From positions 3,658,001-3,722,000 of the forward strand of contig OZ199839.1 of assembly GCA_964304625.1 (NCBI GenBank): a DNA stretch of 64,000 nucleotides, written 5' to 3'. The notes beneath the pieces were generated by a model. The model worked only from the letters and a program-made list of their open reading frames with translations. It had not been told where the DNA came from and made no database searches. The first letter of the stretch is position 1. Every line of letters begins with the position of its first letter. Shown here piece after piece: positions 36,878 through 49,861 of the stretch. The position numbers and the translations under genes are program-made. This stretch comes from Kudoa neothunni. Taxonomy: Eukaryota > Cnidaria.

Positions 36878-38846
36878 AAGATTAAAACCACGTAAACTAC
36901 AGCAATATTTTTTAAATTCTATATTCTATGAATAAAAATTCAGAACTAAATATTTGAGAATGTCATGAATAATAAAAATTTAATTATTTACATGATTTTT
37001 AAATATATGAAATTATGAATAAGAACTTATCCAATTAATTGAGCTAAAAGGGTCATTTATATAAAATGAAACAATTAGCTGATTTTTTATTATAGTACCA
37101 ACAATATTAATAAAAATTAATGGCGAGGGCTGACACTGTCTTGTTATCATAAAATTAACTGCAAGTCGCATATTGCACAATATATTACTTTTTACGGAGT
37201 TTATTTAATCACTTTACCGTTCACTAACTTTTCTTGTTCTTTTTGTAATAACGGTGTTGCAAGGCTTACTTTACAAGCTCCCTTTAAAGTTTTCATTAAA
37301 CAAAAATTGAGTATCATAACTGAAACTATTTCGCTTATCTTTATTCATATTATTGGTTTAGAAAATTATAAATTTAAACTAATACAAAAGCAGGAAAATT
37401 GGATCAAAGTGAAGTCAGGTGTAAATTTTAAACTCATTTCATTATCCTAGCTCTACCGCATGTCTTAAAAAACGAGGGTCAATATACCAGAAATTTACAA
37501 GTAGATAGAAATTTGTGAAATATTTTTTCCTCAAATAATAACGTCACAATTTTATTGACTATAAATATCGTAGTGCTAGTAAGATCAAGAGTAGCTAACA
37601 TTGGACAACTTACGTTTCTAGTTAATAATTCGACCCAAATAAAAGTTATGGAATAGGTAAACAATTAAAATTAAGTAAAAAATATATAAAATTAAAATAA
37701 TTACAATGTTATTATTACCACAGAGAAAAGAGGTTTACGTGGGATTTCGCGTCAAAAAACCGCTAGGTTCCCATATATAGAAACCAAATATGGCGCCTGT
37801 CTTAAATTATACCAACACCTCTAAAACTTATGGTTAAGTATATAAAATTTAAGAAACATATTATTTTATAAATTATTCATTAAAAAGATGAAAAAATCGG
37901 ATTTTTTTATAATTGTCATAACGCACGTAGAAAAATGAAGCGAGATTTTTTAAACAGGTGATAAAAAATCGAAATAGCCTCTTGTTCACGAATCTATTTA
38001 ATCAGATTAGATAAATTTTTTTAATTAAAAAAATATAGCCTTACACTGTCTCTCAACAGATTAGAAATCATTATCGATATTAAGGAATAGACTTCTGTTA
38101 CGAAAGTAAACCAGCAAATACACATTCTTCGATATTGATCCTCCATTTATCAGACCAACTTTGTTACTAGTTTCTGCAATTCAAAAATCCAAGAATAATT
38201 TAACAAATGAAACTCTAGACTGTGTATAAAGGTTGAACTTGCAATATAAAATGTTTAGGAGACATGTCAACTAAGCGAATTCTTTGGTTAATCCTTAATA
38301 AGGTAGTGACCAATATCACATCTTTAAAAATTAAACAGAATATTTTCATGTGATTTTATTATTTAAATATTGCATCTCATTGGTTAATATATGATTATAA
38401 TATTAATTTTAATGCAATTGAACAATAGCTGTTTGATAACAGAATCAATGGAGTTGGTTCTTGGAGTAAAACTGCACCAAACAACAGGACCAATAATTTT
38501 TATGATATTGATTGTGTTTACGTTAATTATATGTTTTGTAAACTAAATAAATATTTATGTAAGTGAAATGGGCGCAAAAAATTTTAACTTTTTAATTAGC
38601 TTATAAATAGTAAAAAGGGCTCAATTATATATTTTTGTGTCATATTTCTTATTTGTTCCAGCCAGTGTCGGAAGAATAAATTTTTTTCTGATAAACTGCA
38701 CAATATAGATTCCTTTCGAAAAATATAAAGTGGTTTAATTCATCTTATAATATAAAAATAATACCGTTAAAGAATTGCTAAAACTATTAGTGATTTAGTA
38801 AGTGATATTCCGAATCATTGAGTGAATCCGCCACTAATACCCAGGA
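36878..38846. other. Gene-free region upstream of the forkhead gene
   Basis: AT-rich, no exon recognised. Presumed to include the promoter and 5' UTR of the forkhead gene. Confidence 0.4.
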
Positions 38847-40889
38847 ATGAGCAGAAGGATGTCACAGCGAGAGAACAATTCAAAAAACTGCAACCACAAC
38901 AAAAGCAAGCCGCCAGCAAATATCAAACAGTCAAATCTAAGCAACAAAGCGAAGCCCAAAGAATTAAGGAGACTAACATTTGCTAGCGACGTGGTTGATT
39001 TCGATGGTCCCCGTAACAGAAGAAATCAGCCTAATTCGAATACTGTTCCGGGTATTTATTAAATTGAGTATGTGGGATGAGTGTGTGTCTAGTTTGTAAT
39101 CCGCTATTGTGATTGTTTAGACGGTGAGTGTCTTATCAGTAAACTTAATAGTGAAATTGTACTACACTCCCCGATATCAATCACATTAGGGAATAACTGT
39201 TGTTGTTATCAGTTGTTTGGTCAGAAATGATCAACTGCGGACTCGAAATGTTGTTCGTAGCGGAAAATGTAACGGCTCACTTTTAGGCAAAAGAGGGGCA
39301 ACCAATCGTGCGAAGGAGTCTTACTCAAGTCTGATTATGCGAGCAATCAACAGCACTAACAATAAAATGATGACACTTGGTGAAATATACGATTGGTTCT
39401 TGGCAAATGCCAGTCATTACGGTTTACATTGTGATCCTAATTCGAAAGGTTGGAGAAATTCTATCAGACACAATCTTTCGTTGCAGAGAAAGTTTCGTCG
39501 AATTCCTCCCGTTCGACCTAACAGAGCAGCCCACTGGAAAGTTGTTAATGTTCCCACTCTTTGTCCTAATAAGTTTTTCGAGAAATACTTTAAGCTTTTT
39601 CCTGAGATTTTTAATGTTTTGGTCAGCTTTTATAACCAAAACACATTTCAATATAATAATGGTATTGGCGGTAAAAGCAGTTGTGTAATGTTCGCGAACG
39701 AGCTGTTAACGCTGTATTCCTATTTCATCTCAATGTATGAATCCCAACTAAGAAGCGATATATCGCAACAAACAACCTTAAATGTTGGTGATCAGTTCGC
39801 AAAGAACTTTCCTTTTTTGAAAAATGCTCTAACTTATTGCCGACCTAAAAACTCTGAAGGTCTTCCAAAGCAGGAGACTAATGGGCCAGGTAGACAAATG
39901 CGTGCTCCGCATAAAAGGAAGATTACCGAGGTCCACAACACCGCGAATAGTTCGCAATCAAGTTTGAGAAACGCTACGAATGTTGTAGAGAATGGTAACG
40001 ATAAGGGTGTTGAACTTCAACAAGACCGTACTGAATTTGACCAAGGAACCACTTTTAGTGGAAGCACACAAGAAGTCCCGAGAAACGAGACTTCGGCTCC
40101 TAGCAGCCCAAGGTCGCAGCTCCAAAATCAAATCAGTCATGGAGACAAAACTCGAGTGAGTAACATTGTTCAACCTCTTTGTGCCAATTGTTCTTGTCAT
40201 TTTCAACAATCCGATTGTCCATCTCGCAATAGCACAATGAATCCAAATGGTGGTATGACCATTCTACAACCACAGCAAAATTTTGCGCCGATTCAAAACA
40301 GTCCCTACAACAATAATGTAGGCCCTTCAAGTAATTTCGTCTCTGCTACTTTGCAAGATGAAGGTATCAGCATTGGTGAAGAGACTGGACAGATTAATCA
40401 ACCTCAAATAACAACACATAGCCAGAATCCACGGTTTCTTCCTGCTTCCGGATTACCCCAAAGCTCGAATCGTACTTCTTTGCCTCCTCCCATGCAATAT
40501 GTCAATACACAATCTGGGTTTTCTGCCACCAATAATCCAATAATTTTAAACCAAACAGAAACTTCTTCCAACATTACGAATGCTGGTGTAGTCGAGGGAA
40601 ATATTCAGAATTTTGGTCAAACTACGAGGCCGCTTTTAATGCGTCAAAATGCTCGCGCTATGAATAGAGATATTCTGCTGACCTCTTATGGTATTTCATC
40701 TAATTTGATAAATCTACTCTAGTTTTTATAGGTGGTAATGGGCAAGCAGTAACCTTCGTTGATAGTCTTGGCTTTGTACACTGTCCCAGATTCCCTATAC
40801 TACGAAGTGATATGTGGCCTGATGGTAGTTATTTCAGCAATAACGACAGAACCAGCAACTCTGGCACGTATCCTAGCCGGGGTCCATAA
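38847..40889 (+). CDS. Forkhead (winged-helix) transcription factor, FoxO-like
   Basis: The main exon (open from 39190; called acceptor 39190, 39213 or 39225) runs to 40690. A 41-nt phase-1 intron then joins 40732-40889, ending in SRGP. A probable first exon starts at ATG 38847 and ends at 39051 (CCGG|GTATTT). The link between them, perhaps through a short exon starting at 39121, is unresolved. The forkhead domain lies at about 39307-39552: ESYSSLIMRAI (helix 1), MMTLGEIYDWFL (helix 2), then GWRNSIRHNLSLQRKF, the DNA-recognition helix with the invariant NSIRHNLSL. The extra residues before GW (LHCDPNSKGW) resemble the FoxO insertion. No Akt-type RxRxxS/T site follows the domain. The long Gln/Asn/Ser-rich tail looks like a disordered transactivation region. 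FoxO-like is my best guess; a divergent Fox class is possible. Confidence 0.75.
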
Positions 40890-41298
40890 ATGATAGACTC
40901 ACAACCTATTTGATCCATTTTTGATGATCTTTCCTCTTACTATCACTAAGATAGTCTATTATGTTTTACAGTCGTTTACCACAATGGGTGTATTTTTATG
41001 CGTGTTAGTATAAAAATAATTTAAAGCCCATTGTAGGGATGCGTGCAATTCTAGTTTACGCCTAAGTTAATGTAGAGGGTTGCTGTAGCTTATCTTCCTA
41101 CTTTGGTCGGGATAAAATCGAACAAAGGATGTTTTGACAGTTCTCTGATAATTATACGAGATTGGGTAGTCATAGAGCGTTTATATGGTAGTTTGCTATG
41201 TACAGAACTTGGAGATTCAACCTAGGTTCTAGCTTTTATTCAGTAGGTGCCCTAAAACTTAGCACTTTATTATTAGGATCGGTTAGAATAAAAAAATA
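40890..41298. other. Spacer between forkhead and SOD-repeat genes
   Basis: Holds the forkhead 3' UTR and the promoter of the downstream gene. No further feature recognised. Confidence 0.4.
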
Positions 41299-43413
41299 AT
41301 GTTTTCTATAGCAATAATATATTTATTTCTTTTGAGTAAAATCTACATTATTGAGCTGAATAATGTTTAGTTAAGGCCATGAGGTGGGTCTAAACGTGAT
41401 TGAGTTTTCTGCTGATATTAAGACTGATGGATTAGAAGGAGTGATATTATTTATAAAGAAAAATGAAAGGGAACCAGCTATCATTAAAGCCAATCTTCAC
41501 GGAAGGCAACTACCACCAAAAGGTCTAAAATGGGAAATACGAAAAACCCCAACCCTCCATTTTTATGGAACCAATAATGGCTATTGTAACCAAGCGGTCG
41601 TGAATAGTGAATTATACATTGATTTTACTTCTACCAATGATCTACTACGTTCAAGAGGAGTCTATGTCAATGAAAAAATAGTGATCGACTATAGTAATAA
41701 GTCTATTTTGGGTCATTCTGTAGTATTGAAGGATGGCGACTATCTTGTAGCTTGCGCTACTATTCTTCCTGCCAACCAAAAGCACGAAGACGTTGTTGTA
41801 TATAGATCCCGTTTCAATCAGATGATTGGGGGCGAAATATACTTTATTAAAGTCAACATAACAACCATTGCGTTGGGATATGTGTATGGAATAGACAGCG
41901 ATCTATTTGGAACAAGTTTGGACTGGAAATTGGTCTATTCAGACAATTCCAAAGTGGTTGGCTCTGAGAGCTACATGGCCACAGATAAAAATCGCACATG
42001 TTCCTCAAGCAGTACATCAAGCTGCTTTATTGGAGAGTTGGGAGCATTATCTGAATTGTTGATTTCGAAGAGAGCTGACAATGGTTGGGCCTCTATGCAC
42101 CATTTTAGACATGTGTTCCCATATTTGGATCTTCCTGCGCTAACGGCGAGAGCATTGGCTATAAAATTGGAACCAAAACTAAAAAATTCCTCACTAAATA
42201 TTCTATACCCATTATTTCCGTTACAAAAAGTAAATTAATTTACAATTTATTTGGATAGGTGATTTGATTCTAAGATTGAACAATCGCAATTCCAACCTCA
42301 ACTCTATGAAAATGAAAACGATTCAATCATTCCTCTTGAAACTGTGAATGTCAAATTCTTGCAACCTTCTCCTTACCATACTACTGTGCTACTTGCTAAA
42401 ATAGATATTAACTCACATTTCCTAAATGAGACCACAAAATACCCATCGTTTACAATCTACAATGCAGGATCCATCACTGGAAACTGTAAAACCATTGAGG
42501 AACGAACTGATTTCTCAAATAGTTATCCTCCTTATGTTCTGCTAGAAGAAAGTGAGCTCAGTAATTGAATATTGGAATTATTTTCTTTAGATAGTTACGA
42601 AACGTTACCACCCTTTAAAAATTTCACCGATTCCACGATGCATTTAGAATATCCAGTGCAGGTCAGTTTGTTTGGAAGCAGAAGCATACTAGAGAGTATT
42701 CTAAGGGTGGAATTCCAAAAAGATGCTCCAGGATCAAGCAATTACACATTGAAACAAGTCATTTGTGGTCCAATTAAACCACTGAAGCATGATGGAGTCG
42801 TTCATTTGTATGCAAAATTCGGCAACGAAACAGGCATATTCGGAACTGTTGATATGGTAAACTGACGCTGTAAACGACTAATCTAAATTAAATTAGGTTC
42901 AATATTTGTTTAAAAATGAAAAAACCGATTCTGTTATTTTTATAAATGTCAAGCATGAGTCCGGAAACAGATCATTTGGTCATATGGTACACATTCACGA
43001 ATATGTGCCTGACACATCTGATCAAGGCCCCCATTGGAGGTGCTCAGTTACAGCAGGTCACTTCAATCCACTCGCCATTCCAATGGATGGGGTTAATAAT
43101 TTCCGTTCAAATTCTACTATATATTTGAAACTTTTAGGAGTACAAAAAACTGTGCAATGAAATTACCGCTTTCAGATGTCAAGTTGGTGATCTTAGCGGA
43201 AAATACGGCAACTACAACGTTGGATATGGAGAAATGAAGATAGTCGACCCCACTCTTGACCTGCAAGGAAAACTCTCACGTAAATAAATGTCACTATATG
43301 TATGTGTTAAATTTTTACTAGCAAATGGAAGATCATTAGTAGTACATGGGCCAAATGGTGAGAAAGAATTTATTGGATGTGAAGCTATTGTCCTGAATCC
43401 ATCTCAAAATTAA
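41299..43413 (+). CDS. Secreted Cu-only superoxide dismutase repeat protein (CSRP-like)
   Basis: Seven exons, 41299-41335, 41376-42229, 42275-42551, 42591-42856, 42897-43091, 43138-43279 and 43322-43413, joined in phase by introns of 39-46 nt to give 620 residues. The first exon is a signal peptide. The protein consists of about four SOD_Cu-type beta-barrel units. Units 1-3 are very divergent but keep the barrel-closing cysteine pair (YC ... ACATI; GNC ... ICGPI) and strand motifs such as GHSVVL and GELGAL. Unit 4 (about residues 455-620) has HIHEY (His510, His512), AGHFNP (His533), GDL, and GRSLVVHGP (His599), which are the four copper ligands, plus Cys527-Cys610. No histidines follow HFNP before the GDL motif, so the zinc site is absent. 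The electrostatic-loop Arg of SOD1 is also missing. This matches Cu-only SODs and metazoan CSRPs, extracellular enzymes or copper proteins. Confidence 0.83.
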
Positions 43414-44716
43414 GCTATAATATTTTTCCTTTTAATTTAAATTAGTATATTATCCATCAATTTAAGTTTTCAGATAGCTTCAAATGAACAATCTATTGCG
43501 TAAGCTTCTACATGATGTGTGTGTAATAAAAATTACTTAATAATAATAATATTCAATTTAACATTTTTATCCAGACATTTATTAAATAATTCATTTAAAC
43601 ATAAAGTATTCTATAAATATTGATAACATAACTTTGATTGTAAATTTGTTTTATTTTCGTATTATATTTATTTCGTATACAAAAATAGCCGTTAAAGTTT
43701 TTATAAATACATTTCAAAAATTAGTTATTTCCATTATTTTAAAATAATTATTCTCAATAATTCTCATATTATATTTATTATAATAAATTCTGGAAAATTA
43801 TATATGGAATATATTTCTTTATAAATATGCTAAACGGAATTTTAAATTTTTTTGTATGAACTAAAATCAGTAAAGCATTAAATTTTTCCGGTAAAGGTTG
43901 AATTAGGGTGTAAAATTATACTCATTTTGGAATGACACTTTTATTTGTTGATAAAATGTAACAAAATCACCTAATTCTCAGATGTTTAAATATAATATCG
44001 TAAAATAATTATAGCTAAACTCAATCATTACATGTTTAATAGAATGGCGAGAGATCAAATTGATATAAGTGAAGTTGTTAAATCATTTCTAAGTTTACAT
44101 TAACTCAAAGTTAAATTTAATGCAATGATTATTTCCGACAAATTTTAAACAAATAAAATTATTTTCAGTCTAATTAAATTACAAATGCAGTATACAATCA
44201 AAAATAATTAAAATTTATTCTGCCAGACTTAAACCTTCAATTTAAAATAAAATTTTAATGTTATTAGGATTAATTTAATAATATTTAATGTATAAAATAT
44301 TATCTAGAATAAATTTAAATCCATATATATTATTTAATTCTAATTTGTCAGAATTATCATTGAATTCTTACTGATAATTAAACTAATTACTTTAATTATC
44401 GGTTATGCTTGGCTCTGTTTGAGAATGGAAATATTTAGTTATTTCATATAGGTGAAACGTTTATTTCAATTAGAAACATGGTCGTACGTCTGATTTGACA
44501 CTGGAAAATTTAATCTAAAAATCTCCTTCCCAATAGTTTATTAAAATTGATTTTTCGGCATTATTAAAAGAATAATAAATAACAAATTATACATCGTCTC
44601 ATTTTTTAAGTCACTAAACTGGTTGGTAATTATAAATAAGAATATCAGCAATAATTCATGGACTACGTCAATTTTTTAATGTTGAAAACCTCTTAAAAAT
44701 GCAATCTCTAGAAATA
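43414..44716. other. AT-rich spacer with SOD-repeat 3' UTR
   Basis: A likely polyadenylation signal (TAATAAAAATT) lies near 43525. Beyond it nothing is recognised up to the Tigger-type element. Confidence 0.4.
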
Positions 44717-46364
44717 CAGTCGTGTCTCGATATTGCGTAATAGCCCAATATCTCGTTAATTTGTTAATTGATTATAAATTTGGATACTGCTAAGTAATAA
44801 TTACATTATTATTTCGTAAAATATGTGTAAAAATATTTATAAATACAAGAATTAATATGAAATTGCTCAGTATTGTGAAGTAATTTAGTATCGCGTAGCA
44901 ATTCTAAGACTCGGAAACCTTGTTTTGATTCGACATTGCGTAGTAAATTTGACCATGCCAAAGATGCAACAAGATTTTGACGAGAAATTTAAAGTTACTA
45001 GTTTTAATGATTCAGTTAAATCAATGAAGAGTTCAGAAATGTGATCTTAATAATAGAATAATTATGTCTTGGTAACAAATACATTATAAATAAAAAGAAC
45101 ATTCAACCCTCGGTAGAATCATTTAGATAAAACAAAAACTTTACAGCTACAGTAGGTCACGACTGATTTTTCGCACTTTTTTACGCGCGCACCACAGGGA
45201 AAAATTAAGTTTGTCCCTACAAATTTATACAAAGATATTATTCTATCCTCATTTTGTTAAAATTATATTACTAAATAATATATTACATTTAGCTTATAGT
45301 AGAATTAAGGGCCCTTATGAACCAATCTAAATGATAGGATTTGCGACATGTACATTAAGAACAAAAGAATTCTTGTCAATACGTTTACATTGATGATTAT
45401 TAATATGGATACATCTATTAAAATTAGAATTATTATATTATTGTAATTCTCGTATTTCTCTTGGCGTAGAATACCTTCAGTAAATACACGAAATAACGTG
45501 ATAAAATAGCCAGTAGATGTTTGTAAATGGAATTTGTACCCATGTGGAAGTCAAAATTATCGTAAAGCAATATGTACGTTTATCAAAGATAACAGAATTT
45601 GATTATTAAAAACAGTTTTAAGGAGAATGAGATAGAAAATATATATACATTATATAAATTTGCCATCCAACTAAAGGAAATTTATGTTTATCGCATGTTC
45701 ATCAGAGCAAAAATCGGATTAGAAGCTAAAAAATGTGCGAAAAATCGGTTTATCCTCTTTTCGTCGGAAAACAGGAATAAAAACGTTTTACTGATTCAGA
45801 ATTTCATAAATATTATAACAAAGGGGAGTTATAATGAGTCCTTGAAAATTAGAACGTTTCTAAAACGTTTATTGTAAGATTTCAAAAAATGCGAAAAATC
45901 GGTCAACTACTGTACAGCATTTCTAACAAATGAAAACGTGAATAAAGTAGAGACTTTATTAATGGGCTAATTTAATAGAGGGCCATGCGCCAGTATCTCT
46001 GATAATAAGTGTCAAACTGTCAACATCTAAAATTAAGGATGCCTTAAGAACTCTTAGACAAACCTTTACAAGCCATGATCCAGAAGTCCATGTGATTTAC
46101 ATCCTGTTATGGATCGAAAATCAGCTATTTGAAAAGAAAGAGAACAGCAGATTAAAATGGCGGTAACTTTCTCTAAAGGTAAAATGAATACTAGAAAAAC
46201 CTTAATTTCATTCTATAAATGAATTTATGTTCAAAAAAGAGCCAATAAATGGTATAATCTATTTTTATAATGCGCAAGCGCGACACTAGATATCGCGTAC
46301 TCATTTTGTATTGCGTGGTAAGTTGGCGGTACCCAATTTACTACACAACACCGAGGAACGACTA
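44717..46364. mobile_element. Decayed Tigger/pogo-type DNA transposon
   Basis: Left terminus CAGTCGTGTCTCGATATTGCGTAATA and the reverse-complement right terminus TAGTCGTTCCTCGGTGTTGTGTAGTA form imperfect inverted repeats flanked by TA (44715-44716 and 46365-46366). Transposase debris lies on the plus strand: a start-like MPKMQQDFDEKF at 44954, a middle part around 45700-45800 (LEAKKCAKNRFILFSSENRNKN, like the GEKCxGGKKSKERxTVLLxxN block of Tigger transposases), and a C-terminal helix stretch at 46015-46140 (KIKDALRTLRQTF). Stops and shifts separate them. Confidence 0.6.
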
Positions 46365-46459
46365 TATTTTGTCATAAAAATGATCGCGTCATATAATAAA
46401 CAAGAGTCACCATCCTACGGCCGCCGGGCTAAATCCTGCCCGCGATGTCCTCATTAACA

Positions 46460-47353
46460 CAGGGCCGCCAGAGTTTGCGGTTTTTTGTGGTAACATTGGG
46501 TTCTTTGGAGTTTTTTTCATTTTTTATGAAAACCTGTAATCATTGAATAATAACACAAAATTTCATATATAGGACATTAATATTTATATTTTTTATTACG
46601 TATCCTACTCAGATCATACCATGTAGGGTTTATACATTTACGATGTTGGACGGCAGCCTATAACAGGGGTGGCCAAACCGCGGCTCGCGAACCGCATGTA
46701 GCTCTTGGAAGCTGAAATGCGGCTTTTGAAAACTTTAGACATAACTTATCGTTTCGTTAAATTTTGCGCATATAATTATTTAGATATTTTGATAATCATA
46801 GGATCATGCAGTTTTCCCGAATAAAAACTAAAAACGCGTGAATTTAATATTAATTCATTATAAATAAAAACTTTTAGAGAAAATATAAAGATAATAAAAA
46901 ATCCTGAAATTTAATCTTTACTCCTAGTGGTTCCGAAAAATTTGAATTTCATTAAATACGGTTTCTATTTTAAGCAAGTCTAGCCACCCCTGGCCTATTA
47001 AACTGTTTAGTGTGATACGATTATATAATTACCCAGTAAATATTGGCGTTCATCATTAGAAAATTTAGGCGTTATTTTAAAATATATCTTGAATTATGAA
47101 GTAACTAATTGTGAATATATTGATCTATATTAGGCATTAAATATGAGAAAATGTTCGCGAAAAATAATTGTAATAATAAGACGATAAATTTACATTCAAT
47201 GTCTGAAGACGTAATTATTGAATCGGAAGAAGATTAGAAACTTTAATATATATGATTATATTTATTTTGTACTTAAAACCAGCGGTTTCCTCGACCTTGG
47301 ATTTTTCGACCGTTCATCCCTGGAGTTTTGTTAAACCAACGCTGGCAGCCCTG
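46460..47353. mobile_element. hAT-type MITE (middle of nest)
   Basis: Terminal inverted repeats CAGGGCCGCCAGAG and CAGGGCTGCCAGCG. Flanking 8-mers CATTAACA and TGCTAACA share five positions, a plausible decayed duplication. No coding; interrupted by the inner element. Confidence 0.5.
46664..46992. mobile_element. hAT-type MITE (innermost of nest)
   Basis: 329-bp element with inverted ends CAGGGGTGGCCAAAC / CAGGGGTGGCTAGAC. Flanked by 8-bp duplications GCCTATAA (46656-46663) and GCCTATTA (46993-47000), one mismatch. Non-coding. Confidence 0.65.
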
Positions 47354-48418
47354 TGCTAACATTCCAATGCGCTCGCACGAAATTGTGTTGATTTATTTAA
47401 AGACTATCAATACATTATTTTAGTAGATGAGTGTTGATTAAAAATTCTCATTTAATTCCCTTATTATTTTTATTTTATTTTAATTGAAACAAAAGATAAA
47501 ATCGATCCACTAATATGGCAAGTTCCTAAATGTAAAATGTACAAATCGATAAGACATATGTTTTAATGTTTACATGATTCCGGTGCTTCTAACAGTTTAA
47601 AATTCCTAATTATTTAAACTTTATCAATTAAATTGATTAGCTCTGATTTATAATCTGGTTGAGTTTAATTGATTTGATACTAGAAATTTTAAATCATAAG
47701 GCAATAATCACCGTTCATTAGATATTATTCAACATTATATACGGTGTTTTACAAAGTTATGCACTAATCTTAAAATTGTGGTTAATAAAGAAATAATAAC
47801 AAATTTAAAATTCAATAAATGAACACCTTATCATTTACACAACTTAAATATATAATCAAATTAATAAACAATGAATTTTATGTTTGAAAAAATTGTAATT
47901 CTTAATTACAACTATACAAATAACAAACTTTCTGAATTTTTTGAATTATACAATAGACAATCAACAGTTCGTAATCCCATTGGGGGCCTCAACAATGAAA
48001 TATATTAAATCCTGCCAATGGAATCAATTTCCTGTTCCACATTCACATTCAAATTCATTATTTTTTATATTTATATTGGTTTCGTTTCATTTTTGTGACT
48101 GCTTTTCAAAAAAAATTTTAATCCGGCCCTCGAAGCTTATGAAAATCAAAAATTTGACCCGCCAATTGAAAACTTTGGTGACCCCTGTAATAAAATACCC
48201 TCGCTCATGTGTTACTTCTAGAGCATGGTAACAGCCCTCGATTCTTGCCTTTTACACGTAACTTAAGATTAGTATAATTGTCAAAAATTTCAAACAAAAA
48301 TTTTATATCATTTAGATTTGTCACAATTCAAGTAGTTAGCTTAGTCCTTTATAAATGGACGTAATTTTTAATTATATTAGTTTATAATTGAACAAAATAA
48401 TTCTGTCATAATTTGTTC

Positions 48419-49456
48419 GGCACCGGTGGCGAAGTGTGGGTCCGAATTAAGGGGATTAAGAGATAACACAGTTTTTTAATCTATAAAAATGAATTTCAAC
48501 TTGATTTCATCAACAACACGATCAGAAGAGACTAATTTTGTATTTTTGAAAAATTAAAATATTTTAAGAACGAACCAGCCATTGTGAAAAAATTATGGGA
48601 GCTCGATGAGCATTATAAAATACCGTAACTCCAAAATATACAGAAACCTTTCACACAAAAGAAAATTTATCCAAAGAAGCGAATATTTCTTGTAAACTAA
48701 AATTTGAGTTTTCAAGAATCTATCAATATATGGCGCGCTTAAAGTATCTAACGGCCAATTTTTAAAGTTGTTGAAGAGTTTATGTTAAACAAAAAAACCA
48801 TTATTCAATTGTATCAATATTTTAGCGATGTTCGCGCATGAACTTTGATAAAAAATGACAATAAGATTGGTGGATCTGAGCATATTATTAAAATTTACGA
48901 GTTTGATGACAAAAGCAAAAAATGGGGTCCGATAGGTTACTTAAACAAAGATGGGGTTTTGGAGGGTACAACGTAAATGAAAAAAAGAGGTAAATTGGTT
49001 TTACTGGAAGGCTGAATTGAACATACTATTCTATATAACGTAGGAAGGTTTATAAACCCAGGAAATATAGTTCATTCTGACCAACGTCCATCAAATAAAC
49101 AGATTCGGGAAATTCCTGCGGATTCTTCCAGTTAACATGTGAGAGTAAATCAAATTAAAAATGTTAAATAGCCAAGAATTGGTATTCATACACATTACAT
49201 TGAATGTTGTTGGAAGAATTGCATAAGGAAATTCATAAGAATAGTTGGTGTAAAAATTTCTACTTTTACCAGCCATCATGATGAATTCATATGACGAGAT
49301 TTGTACGCTTATGGTGACGTGCCAGCATTGAATAATATTTTACATTAAATTTCATTAGGATATCCTCTGTAGTGTTTTATTTTTTATTTTTTGCGTAAAT
49401 TGAGGATTAATGGCGAAATACGGATTAAGCACGGTCCACACTCCCCCACCAGTGCC
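48419..49456. mobile_element. Merlin (ISXO2/IS1016-type) transposon with broken transposase
   Basis: Terminal inverted repeats GGCACCGGTGGCGAAGTGTGG (left) and GGCACTGGTGGGGGAGTGTGG (reverse complement of right), with flanking 8-mers ATTTGTTC / ATCTGATC. Plus-strand transposase debris from about 48540 to 49280 includes NKIGGSEHIIKIYEF, the start of the ISXO2-like DDE domain (KIGGxGxxVEIDE), FINPGNIVHSDQ (second Asp) and a TRIGIHTHYIE-type region before ECCWK. Multiple frameshifts and stops show it is inactive. Confidence 0.68.
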
Positions 49457-49464
49457 ATCTGATC

Positions 49465-49861
49465 CTATTTTTCAAACGTAACACAACATTCACACATCCA
49501 AACATTAAAATATTTAAATAACCAATAGAAAATTAACAAAAAATACAATCCCGAACTTCTTATGAAAATAGAAAAAATATTATTTTAACTGAGAGCTAGT
49601 TTTTTAGAGAAAAGTTTTATTAGGTTTTAGCATCAGCTACGAACCACTTGATAATATTTAGCAGCTTACACCACAAGCTACAAACAGCTAAATTTGAAAC
49701 AAATTCTTGCCGAAATTGTAAGAAAATTACTGGCACAATAAAAAAATATTAATAATTTTTCTAATTATGAAATTATTATTTTCAACCAAAACTTTTCTTA
49801 TATTCAACTACATCATGCGCGAGTTGCAATCCTTAATCATCCTCAATACGCATTCTTTTCA
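49465..49861. other. Spacer upstream of YIF1
   Basis: Presumed YIF1 promoter and 5' UTR. No other feature seen. Confidence 0.4.

Larger units (their letters stand above)
46401..48187. mobile_element. hAT element (outermost of three nested)
   Basis: Left end CAAGAGTCACCATCCTACGGCCGCCGGG and right end, as reverse complement, CAGGGGTCACCAAAG match each other and the usual hAT form. Subterminal GGGCTAAATCCTGCCCGCG and GGGCCGGATTAAA on either side are also typical of this group. Flanking duplications are TAATAAA (46394-46400) and TAATAAAA (48188-48195). The 96-codon frame at 47941-48231 overlaps the right end and is not a real protein. Two further elements are inserted inside. Confidence 0.55.

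Noticed and set aside
47941-48231. 96-codon plus-strand frame
   Set aside because: Overlaps the right terminus and subterminal GC repeats of a hAT element and continues into flanking DNA; not a protein.
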